54,047 nucleotides of DNA from the NCBI GenBank assembly GCA_013286595.1, contig JABDFI010000009.1, positions 1-54,047 of the forward strand, read 5' to 3'. Numbering within the stretch: position 1 is the first letter of the stretch; the number at the start of each line of letters is the position of its first letter. Shown one piece after another: positions 33,859-41,324 of this stretch. The notes under the pieces were generated by a model, which worked only from the letters and a program-made list of their open reading frames with translations, had not been told where the DNA came from and made no database searches. Source of the stretch: Chlamydiota bacterium. GTDB taxonomy: Bacteria > Chlamydiota > Chlamydiia > Chlamydiales > Rhabdochlamydiaceae. Position numbers and translations under genes: made by a program.

Positions 33859-35686
33859 GATTCTCTTTAGAGAGAGGTATCCAGATCTTAGTTTTCTATT
33901 GACCTTGTATGCCGGTCAGCAAGAGCGCGTGTCCTATCACATGGACGATGAGATCTCTCGTTTTCTAGAAACATATTCTTCGCTGGATCAGATTGAGATC
34001 TTCTATCTCTACGGCATTGGCTCTGGAGAACACTATACAGCTTTACTACCGTGGCTTCGTGAAAAATCTGAACGTGTCCTCATCATCTTGGAAGATGATA
34101 TGGAGGCAATCAATGCTTGGTTAGAATCCTCGTCCGCGTCTTCTTTGATTCAAGATCCTCAAGTGTATCTAGAATGGATGAATCAAGAACTCAGTTCTTA
34201 TTGTGATGCCTTAACTAAACGCTTTCCTTCTGATCGCGTTGAGGTAGCTGCCATCGAGTATTATGCACTACATAAACATGAGAAATTCCAAGAACTTCGC
34301 CTACAGCTTTTGCGATCCAGTACCGTGGCTCAGGCTCTGTTAGCAGAGGCTCTCTACTCCCATCATTTATTAGAGAACCTAATTCCTCATATTGGTTACT
34401 GGCCTCGTTCCTTTTTTGCGAATGGTCTCAAAGGGCAATTTCAAGGGATTCCGGCTATCATTTGCGGAGCAGGTCCCTCGCTTGCCTCGACCTTTCAACA
34501 GTTGAAGTGCATCGAGGATCGTGCCTTAATTATCGCGGGGGGGTCTACGATCACCGCTTTGAGTAACCAAGGAATTTTACCCCATTTAGGTATTGCCCTT
34601 GATCCTAACAGTGAAGAATATGATCGCCTCAAGGCCGCTTCCAGTTTTCAGATCCCTTTCTTGTATGCTTCTCGACTCGAGTCGCGCGTATTCATGACTT
34701 GTAACGGAGATAAGGGCTACTTGCGAACCCAAACCGGAGGCGCATGTGAAGCTTATTTTGAACAAGCCGTGGAAATCCATGCACCGCCTATAGGACCAGA
34801 ACTGGGTCACGAAGCGCTTTCTGTCACCACATTGGCCATTGCTTTAGCTGTGGAAATGGGCTGCAATCCGATTATTTTGAATGGAATTGATCTCGCTTAT
34901 ACGGGGATGCGGCGGTATGCAGAAGGTGTGATGCCCACTTCCCAAGTATTCAGGGAGGATATTCAAAAAGTCACTCGTTCGGGAGAAAGGCTCATTGAGA
35001 CCAAAGACATGTGGGGACAACCTGTACTCTCTCTCATGAAATGGGTAATGGAATCAGAATGTATAGGAGCTTATGTTAAAGCTCATTCCGAAAGTCACTT
35101 CATCAATACGACGCCTGCTGGATTGGGATTTCCAGGTATCGAACAGCTCTCTTTTGATCAGATGATGAAAGAACACCTACACACGCCAATCGATCTTTTT
35201 TCACTGATTCATGCGACAACTACTCAGTTGAATTTATCTGTAACCGACGAAAAGATAAGCGATCTGATGGAGCAGTTGACAACGAGTTTGATCCGCCTAG
35301 ACGAAATTGCTACAGAAATGATAGAAGAACTTCAGCGAGTCAAGGATCTTGATGGGTGCCTTCCGACGGGCAAAACGGCGATTTTGGAGATCGATTTTCA
35401 AGAAGAATGCGCGTTTGAATGCCTCTTTTTACTTGTCGGACCGGCATTAGATCAATTGCTTAACCGCGCCTTTTTCGCATCACCTCTGCTTTCTGAAGAA
35501 CAAAAAAGACGGCTATACGTACAGCGTCAATTTGCCAAATGGACACAGTGGAGAACGATGATTCGAGAGGAGAGCGCTATATTAAGTAGGATAAACAACC
35601 ATGAAATTACCCCTTTATTATCAAGCAGAACTAGTGAAAGCAGCCCAAGAAGGGATGCACTTTGCGCGCACAATTCACCAAGATAG
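33833..35686 (+). CDS. DUF115 / MptE-like protein (second, diverged paralogue)
   Basis: The 617-residue protein shares with the first the blocks IPAIICGAGPSLASTFQQL, ALIIAGGSTITALSNQGILPHLGIALDPN and IILNGIDLAYTG. It starts 26 bases inside the MORN gene with GAGG upstream. The last 29 residues (from about NNHEITPLL) read through the start of the cytidine deaminase gene in another frame, an 86-base overlap. This probably reflects loss of the original stop near 35587-35593. Confidence 0.82.
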   Translation: MDSAYAGNEILFRERYPDLSFLLTLYAGQQERVSYHMDDEISRFLETYSSLDQIEIFYLYGIGSGEHYTALLPWLREKSERVLIILEDDMEAINAWLESSSASSLIQDPQVYLEWMNQELSSYCDALTKRFPSDRVEVAAIEYYALHKHEKFQELRLQLLRSSTVAQALLAEALYSHHLLENLIPHIGYWPRSFFANGLKGQFQGIPAIICGAGPSLASTFQQLKCIEDRALIIAGGSTITALSNQGILPHLGIALDPNSEEYDRLKAASSFQIPFLYASRLESRVFMTCNGDKGYLRTQTGGACEAYFEQAVEIHAPPIGPELGHEALSVTTLAIALAVEMGCNPIILNGIDLAYTGMRRYAEGVMPTSQVFREDIQKVTRSGERLIETKDMWGQPVLSLMKWVMESECIGAYVKAHSESHFINTTPAGLGFPGIEQLSFDQMMKEHLHTPIDLFSLIHATTTQLNLSVTDEKISDLMEQLTTSLIRLDEIATEMIEELQRVKDLDGCLPTGKTAILEIDFQEECAFECLFLLVGPALDQLLNRAFFASPLLSEEQKRRLYVQRQFAKWTQWRTMIREESAILSRINNHEITPLLSSRTSESSPRRDALCAHNSPR

Positions 35687-36035
35687 TCCTCGATTTGGCT
35701 CTGCTGTTTTGACGGATAAGGGGAACATTTATTCTGCAGGTCAGTATGTTTCCGATTCCCTCTCTTTAACTCTCCACGCTGAACAGGTGGCGATCGCTCA
35801 TGCTGCAGCTCATGGAGAATACGCCATTGTAGCCATTGCAACCGTAGGAAATGAAGCTGCTTATAAAATGAGTGGAGGGATCATTTATCCCTGTCATATT
35901 TGCAAGCAAGTATTATGGGAAAGCCATCTACGTTCAGGTCACAATACGGAAATTTATATCGTAGATAGCTCTCTTAAAATTATTGAGAAACTGCTTTTAA
36001 GAGAGATCATGCATAGCCCATGGCCTATGCTTTGA
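35601..36035 (+). CDS. cdd: Cytidine deaminase
   Basis: The 144-residue protein has the zinc site of cytidine deaminases: His59-Ala-Glu61 (LHAEQVAIAHA) and Cys98-x2-Cys101 (YPCHICKQVL). RFGSAVLTDKGNIYSAGQYV matches the substrate-binding strand. It deaminates cytidine/deoxycytidine for pyrimidine salvage. AGGA at 35588 and ATG 35601 are embedded in the end of the DUF115 gene. Confidence 0.9.
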   Translation: MKLPLYYQAELVKAAQEGMHFARTIHQDSPRFGSAVLTDKGNIYSAGQYVSDSLSLTLHAEQVAIAHAAAHGEYAIVAIATVGNEAAYKMSGGIIYPCHICKQVLWESHLRSGHNTEIYIVDSSLKIIEKLLLREIMHSPWPML

Positions 36036-36049
36036 CATAAATTTTTCTA

Positions 36050-36172
36050 TTTTTTACCACCCGCTTCGCTAGAGAGCACAGAGTTCACAGAGAGCGGCTT
36101 CGCCGTCACAAAAAGACGGCGAAGCCGCTCTCTGTGAACTCTGTGCTCTCTAGCGAAGCGGGTGGTAAAAAA
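36050..36172. repeat. Perfect long hairpin, 58-bp arms (family C, copy 2)
   Basis: Arms 36050-36107 and 36115-36172 are exact inverse complements with a 7-base loop. T6 at one end and A6 at the other make it a good bidirectional terminator between the convergent cdd and purB genes. It shares ACCACCCGCT, CTAGAGAG, CACAGAG and GCGGCTTCGCCG with the element at 2804-2934. Between it and purB lie a direct repeat TTCACATATG (about 36185 and 36197) and a family A end (AAGAGGTCTA near 36250). Confidence 0.95.
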
Positions 36173-36298
36173 TAAAGCAAACCTTCACATATGAGTTCAC
36201 ATATGTTATTAGGGTAACTTCAATCGCGTCATCCAAGCTAATTACACAAGAGGTCTAATGCTGTTTCTGAACAATTTTTTGGGCAGGGTCAGGGGAGG

Positions 36299-37729
36299 TT
36301 AAACGGATAGATGAGAAGCTTGGACTTTGATATCTTGGTGCTTTTTCAACACGGGCAGGACCTCCTGATTGAGGAATTCATGCGTTTGTTCAATGGAACG
36401 GCCGATCAATTGTGATCCATCGGCTATGGCCATTAACTCCTCTTGAGAAAGACCAATTTCTGGATCGTTGGCTAACCGGACGAGAAGATCATTGCTTAAA
36501 CCTTCTTCTTTGATCCGTTTGCCCACTTCGAGACTGTGGAAGCGCAAGCGCTCATGGACTGCTTGGCGATCTTTTCCCTTTTTCACAGCTTCCATCAAGA
36601 AGTGCTCGGTGGCGAGAAAGGGAAGTTCTTCTTGGAGATGTTTCTCGATCACGCGGGGATGTACGATCAGACCAGAGGTGACATCAAGGAGTAAATTGAG
36701 GATAGCATCAGCACAGAGAAATGACTCTGGAAGATAGAGTCTTCGATTGGCAGAGTCATCTAATGAGCGCTCCAGCCATTGTGTGGCTTCAGTATAAAGG
36801 GGATTTTCGTGTAGTGACATCAAGTAGCGGCTTAAGGAGCAAATCCTTTCTGAACGCATCGGATTGCGTTTATAGGGCATGGCTGAAGACCCAACTTGTT
36901 TATCTCCGAAAGGCTCTTCTACTTCTTTGAGATGGGCGAGCAAACGAATGTCAGTAGCACATTTGTGAGCGCTTGCGGCAAAGCTAGAAAGGACATTAGA
37001 AACGAGGATATCTTGCTTGCGCGTATAAGTTTGCCCTGAGATAGAAAATAGGCGAGAAAAACCCATCTCTTTCGAGACAGACTCTTCCATGCTTTTGACC
37101 TTGTTCTGATCTCCATTAAATAGAGAGAGGAAAGACGCTTGCGTACCGGTGGCGCCTTTGACTCCTAAAAAGCGAAGTTCATCGATGAGGCGATCAAATT
37201 CATTGGTGTCGATCAAGAAATCTTGCAACCACAGACAGGTGCGCTTGCCGACCGTTGTAGGTTGTGCGGGCTGTAAGTGGGTGTAGCTGAGCGTGGGAAG
37301 ATGAGCGTACTGCATAGCAAAGGGGAGCATCTGGCGCAATAGCTGCACGAGCTTGTTGCGGATGATCTTTAATCCTTCGCGTATCTGGATCAAATCTCCA
37401 TTATCCGTGACATAACAGGAGGTCGCGCCCCAATGGATGATTCCTTTGGCTTCAGGACATTGGTCGCCAAAGGCGTGTAGGTGCGCCATCACATCATGTC
37501 GTAAGGTCTTTTCATAATCAGCGACTTTATCTAAATTGATCTCTTCGTGAGCTGCCTTCATGCTGACAATCTGAGCATCGGTAATCGGTAAACCGAGCTG
37601 CTGTTGCACTTTCGCAAGAGCAATCCAGAGCTTTCTCCAACAGAGATACTTGTAATAGGGTGAGAAAATGTAAGACATCTCCTCTCCGGCATAACGGGTC
37701 GAAAAAGGAGACTGGTAAGTTTTACTCAT
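36299..37729 (-). CDS. purB: Adenylosuccinate lyase
   Basis: About 476 residues from ATG 37729 (a TTG four codons upstream is less likely). It carries GATSCYVTDNGDLIQ near residue 100 and the fumarase/aspartase-superfamily signature GSSAMPYKRNPMRSE near 285. PurB cleaves adenylosuccinate to AMP and SAICAR to AICAR, releasing fumarate. Pathogenic chlamydiae lack most purine synthesis, so its presence fits a larger environmental chlamydial genome. It overlaps the upstream pGP6-D-like gene by 8 bases. Confidence 0.93.
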   Translation of the reverse strand: MSKTYQSPFSTRYAGEEMSYIFSPYYKYLCWRKLWIALAKVQQQLGLPITDAQIVSMKAAHEEINLDKVADYEKTLRHDVMAHLHAFGDQCPEAKGIIHWGATSCYVTDNGDLIQIREGLKIIRNKLVQLLRQMLPFAMQYAHLPTLSYTHLQPAQPTTVGKRTCLWLQDFLIDTNEFDRLIDELRFLGVKGATGTQASFLSLFNGDQNKVKSMEESVSKEMGFSRLFSISGQTYTRKQDILVSNVLSSFAASAHKCATDIRLLAHLKEVEEPFGDKQVGSSAMPYKRNPMRSERICSLSRYLMSLHENPLYTEATQWLERSLDDSANRRLYLPESFLCADAILNLLLDVTSGLIVHPRVIEKHLQEELPFLATEHFLMEAVKKGKDRQAVHERLRFHSLEVGKRIKEEGLSNDLLVRLANDPEIGLSQEELMAIADGSQLIGRSIEQTHEFLNQEVLPVLKKHQDIKVQASHLSV

Positions 37730-38471
37730 GTCCACTCTCAACTGCCTTCTGTATCTCTTTTAACAGCTTGCGAAGAGTGGATAGTTGTTGAGTGGTTGGT
37801 CGAAAAGGGTGGGTTTTCACCTGGTGGTGTAGGCGGCGCAGCGAGAGGATCGCGGCATCACAAGAATTGTAAGCGCGTTTATCATCTTCACTTAAGGGAA
37901 ACGTATCGCGAATAAGATTCAGTAGTTCCTGTTTGGGCTGCCCTTGGTATTCAGAGATGATCTTGTGTTTGTGTTCTAGATCGCCGTTGCGACTGGCTAA
38001 GCTGTACACCGCTTGGCGGGGCATTTCATCGAGTTTAGCGTGTAATCCTTCGGGAATTGTCGTGTAAAGCTCGTAGTACTGGAGAAAATTGTAAGGGGTT
38101 TGCCGGTTGCCATAGGTCGCTACGAGCCAGGCGCTAAAGGCTCCATCGCGGTAATTCTTTAAAATGCTCTGCGCTTTTTTAATCCGCTCACCATGTAAAA
38201 TGATCGCCTGATTGTTAATCGCTTTGACCTCTGCCGTGATATCGGTGAGTTGCTTAAGGTCGAGCTCGATTTCTTGGCTCTCATTTTTATACTGGTCGAG
38301 CAATTCATGAAGCGTTTGCTTCTCTTTTTCTGTGAGCGCGCCTACGCGAAATACCCCTGTAAAGCTCGAGAGATTCCCATTGGATGACATCTCCACCAGA
38401 TTGGTCATCTTCGACAACTTCTGTGTGGCCATCTTGAGGCGCTGAGTGAGTAAAGAATTTACTTTAGCCAT
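37722..38471 (-). CDS. pGP6-D-like chlamydial protein
   Basis: About 249 residues from ATG 38471 (AAGAGG upstream). It is helical and basic at the C-terminus, with GAFSAWLVATYGNRQTPYNFLQYYELYTTIP and the central DEMPRQAVYSLASRNG, which match the chlamydial plasmid protein pGP6-D and its chromosomal relative (CT583 in Chlamydia trachomatis, as I recall it). It follows the ParA gene, as pGP6-D follows pGP5-D on the plasmid. Function not established; likely tied to plasmid or chromosome maintenance. Its ribosome-binding AAGAGGTCTATT resembles a family A repeat end. Confidence 0.85.
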   Translation of the reverse strand: MAKVNSLLTQRLKMATQKLSKMTNLVEMSSNGNLSSFTGVFRVGALTEKEKQTLHELLDQYKNESQEIELDLKQLTDITAEVKAINNQAIILHGERIKKAQSILKNYRDGAFSAWLVATYGNRQTPYNFLQYYELYTTIPEGLHAKLDEMPRQAVYSLASRNGDLEHKHKIISEYQGQPKQELLNLIRDTFPLSEDDKRAYNSCDAAILSLRRLHHQVKTHPFRPTTQQLSTLRKLLKEIQKAVESGHE

Positions 38472-38524
38472 AATAGACCTCTTGCGTAACCTCATTTGCC
38501 CGGAAAAACCAATGTCTAGCTGTT

Positions 38525-39277
38525 TTACATCCGCTTGAGCAGCTCTTTTGTCAGAGCCACATAATCTTCCGCCGCACGGCTTTTGGGAGCAGTGTCAAAG
38601 ATCGGCTTCCCATAAATGGAAGCTTCTGAAACGCGTATATCCCGTCTAATTTTAGTCTCGAGGAGTTTTCCAGGAAATGTTCCAGAGACTACTTCTAAAA
38701 AAGAATCGTTGGTTTTTCCCCGAGGATTCCAAAAAGAAAGAGTGACGCCTAGAATTTTAAGCATGTGGCGTTGCGATAGACTGTCGATGAATTGCGAGAG
38801 GCGTTGCAATCCTTTAATGCTGTAGAATTCTGGAGTGGCGCACACAAGAGAATAATCGGACGCGATGAGCGCCGATTCGGTCAACCAGCATAGAGAAGGG
38901 GGAGTGTCAATGATCACGATGTCATACTGAAGCGGTTTGAGAATTTCCTTAAGGCGCTCATGGGAATAGCGATTTCCGGCCAACGCGCCTGTCACTTCCA
39001 CACGCTCTAACCACGTATCTGCAGGGATGAGATCGAGATTTTTCACGCAGGTGGGAATAATGACTTGATCGATCGGTTTTGTGCCTTGTAACACGGGCGC
39101 CATGCTATCTTGAGCATCGGGGTCGTAGCCTAGCCCTGTCGTTAAATTCGCTTGGGCATCGAAATCGATAAGCAAGACTTTTTTCTTATGAAATTTAGCC
39201 AAAGCAGAGCCAATGTGCAACGTCGTCGACGTCTTAGCTGTGCCCCCTTTAAAACTGCTAATCGCTATTTTTTTCAT
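38525..39277 (-). CDS. ParA/Soj-family ATPase (pGP5-D-like)
   Basis: From ATG 39277 (MKKIAISSFKGGTAKTS) the protein has 250 residues; a longer frame to 39334 reads only into thrS. The deviant Walker A is FKGGTAKTST with the signature lysine, followed by LLIDFDAQANLTTGLG and IVIIDTPPSL. It is a partition-type ATPase corresponding to CT582 on the Chlamydia chromosome and pGP5-D on the plasmid. It overlaps the thrS stop by 20 bases. Confidence 0.9.
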   Translation of the reverse strand: MKKIAISSFKGGTAKTSTTLHIGSALAKFHKKKVLLIDFDAQANLTTGLGYDPDAQDSMAPVLQGTKPIDQVIIPTCVKNLDLIPADTWLERVEVTGALAGNRYSHERLKEILKPLQYDIVIIDTPPSLCWLTESALIASDYSLVCATPEFYSIKGLQRLSQFIDSLSQRHMLKILGVTLSFWNPRGKTNDSFLEVVSGTFPGKLLETKIRRDIRVSEASIYGKPIFDTAPKSRAAEDYVALTKELLKRM

Positions 39278-41201
39278 GCGCTCCCTCTGTCGCGAAATAG
39301 GAAGTAAGAGAACGATCGGCCGCTTCTTTTTCAATGGTTGTTAAAAAGGTTTCCACATCGAGTTCTCCATGAACTACATTGTCGCGCGTCCGCAGGGCAA
39401 TGGTGCCGTTTTCAAGCTCTTTATCCCCGACCGTTAGCATGTAGTTGTACTGCATCAATTGCGCGTTTCTAATCTTTTTGTTGACCGATTCATTCGAGTC
39501 ATCGACATCGCAGGCAAACCCCCGCTCCTTAATTTTACGAGCAAGTGTATGTGCATAGTCAGCATGACGATCGGCAACTGAGATCAATCGCACCTGTGAA
39601 GGGCTGATCCACAGCGGAAACTTTCCAACGAAGTTTTCGATCAGGATCCCCATGAATCTCTCAACAGAGCCAAACAAGGCTCGGTGGATCATCACAGGCC
39701 GTTTTAATTGACCATCGCTATCCATATAGTTGAGTGCGAATTTTTCGGGAAGGGCCATGTCAAGCTGGATCGTTCCACACTGCCATGATCTTCCCAGCGC
39801 ATCTTTGATGTGGATGTCGATCTTAGGACCATAAAAAGCCCCATCTCCTTCATTGACCCGATAGGGTTGTCCCCAGGCATCTAGAGCGTCTTTCAAACCA
39901 GTTGTCGCTACTTCCCAATCTTCATCTGATCCGATGCTTTTTTCCGGACGGGTCGACAATTCTAAGCGATAGGGAAGGCCAAATGTCGAGTAGGTTTCAT
40001 CGACAAGTCCCACAATGTTGAGAATTTCCTGTTTGATGTCGCCAGGTCTCATGAAGAGGTGAGCATCGTCCTGATGGAAGCTGCGCACGCGGAATAAACC
40101 GCTCAAAGCGCCCGAGGCTTCGTGGCGATGGACGTGTCCCAATTCACAGATGCGCAAAGGAAAGTCGCGATAACTGTGGGTACAGGTCTTGTAATACAAC
40201 ATGCATCCAGGACAGTTCATCGGCTTAATCGCATAGTGACGCTCTTCAATGTTGAAGGCGTACATGTTTTCTCGATAGTGAAACCAATGCCCTGAGGTTT
40301 CCCACAACTCTTGCCCCATGATCTGCGGCGTTTTGATTTCGACGTAGCCTGCCTTCTTGTGCATCGTGCGCCAAAAATCGATTAACCGGTTCCAGACGAT
40401 CATTCCCTTGGGATGAATGAATGGCATCCCAGGAGCTTCTTCATGGATCGAAAAAAGACCGAGCTTAGGGCCTAAAATTTTATGATCCCGCTTCTTGGCC
40501 TCTTCCAGCATGAATAGATATTCTTTGAGCTGCTTGCGATCGGGGTAAGACGTGGCATAGATGCGCGTCAACATTTCACGAGTGGAATCGCCTTTCCAGT
40601 AAGCTCCGGAAATTTTTAAGATCTTAAAGGCTTTGATCTTGCCTAAATTGGGCAAATGGGGCCCGCGGCATAAATCGTAAAATTCTCCCTGAGAATAGGC
40701 GGTGAGTCCATCCGCTTCATTAAAGCCCTGAATCAATTCGCATTTGTAGGGATTGCTCTTAAACCGCGTTAAGGCCTCTGCTTTATTTTTCAGAACGTGG
40801 CGCTCTGAGATGTAATTTTCATCGATGATCTTTTCCACTTCCTTTTCGATAGCCGGAAAATCGGCGTCGGTGATGGTGAGGTTGGCAAAATCGTAATAAA
40901 ATCCCTGTTCGATCGGAGGGCCAATCGTCGGCTGCGCTTGGGGGTAAAGGCGCAAGATCGCTTGAGCTAGCACGTGAGCTGAAGTGTGCCAAAATATTTC
41001 TTTACCGATAGGTTCTTCAAAGTGGATTAAAATAGCTTCATCACCATTAGAAAGTGGAGTGGAGAGATCTCGTAAGACGCCATTAATCTTGACGGCTAAG
41101 GACTGATTGGGACCCCTCATGTTAAGCTTTTCAGCTAGATCTTTTCCCGAGCTGCCCGAGGGAAGTTCTATCTCCATCTGTTGATTTGTTTTAATAAGCA
41201 T
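39258..41201 (-). CDS. thrS: Threonyl-tRNA synthetase
   Basis: The 647 residues from ATG 41201 match ThrRS length, with the N-terminal TGS domain (IELPSGSSGKDLAEKL), the editing domain HxxxH (FWHTSAHVLAQA), and class II core motifs including the zinc Cys in MNCPGCMLYY and motif 2 RHEASGALSGLFRVRSFHQDDAH. The anticodon-binding domain closes the protein. The longer frame upstream of 41201 is not part of it. It heads the thrS-ParA-pGP6-D group. Confidence 0.95.
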   Translation of the reverse strand: MLIKTNQQMEIELPSGSSGKDLAEKLNMRGPNQSLAVKINGVLRDLSTPLSNGDEAILIHFEEPIGKEIFWHTSAHVLAQAILRLYPQAQPTIGPPIEQGFYYDFANLTITDADFPAIEKEVEKIIDENYISERHVLKNKAEALTRFKSNPYKCELIQGFNEADGLTAYSQGEFYDLCRGPHLPNLGKIKAFKILKISGAYWKGDSTREMLTRIYATSYPDRKQLKEYLFMLEEAKKRDHKILGPKLGLFSIHEEAPGMPFIHPKGMIVWNRLIDFWRTMHKKAGYVEIKTPQIMGQELWETSGHWFHYRENMYAFNIEERHYAIKPMNCPGCMLYYKTCTHSYRDFPLRICELGHVHRHEASGALSGLFRVRSFHQDDAHLFMRPGDIKQEILNIVGLVDETYSTFGLPYRLELSTRPEKSIGSDEDWEVATTGLKDALDAWGQPYRVNEGDGAFYGPKIDIHIKDALGRSWQCGTIQLDMALPEKFALNYMDSDGQLKRPVMIHRALFGSVERFMGILIENFVGKFPLWISPSQVRLISVADRHADYAHTLARKIKERGFACDVDDSNESVNKKIRNAQLMQYNYMLTVGDKELENGTIALRTRDNVVHGELDVETFLTTIEKEAADRSLTSYFATEGAHEKNSD

Positions 41202-41253
41202 GACTTCACCGGACTGAATTTTCCTTTGATTGTAAATCATGAAAAGACAAAAT

Positions 41254-41290
41254 GGAAGAGCAATTGCAAAACTCCCCGACCCAGAAAATC
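41254..41290. repeat. Half copy of family B repeat
   Basis: GGAAGAGCAATTGCAAAACTCCCCGACCCAGAAAATC matches the left half of the elements at 8221 and 44876. The right half is missing. It lies between the divergent thrS and papain-like genes. Confidence 0.75.
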
Positions 41291-41324
41291 CGTGGAAAAT
41301 CACACTGACAGCAGAAAGCGCAAC

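Noticed and set aside
41202-41303. Longer thrS start
   Set aside because: The added residues are repeat-derived and precede the TGS domain start MLIKTNQQMEIELPSG at 41201.
41181-41324. N-terminal extension of the papain-like protein
   Set aside because: The frame here overlaps the thrS start and reads through a family B half repeat, so it is unlikely to be translated.
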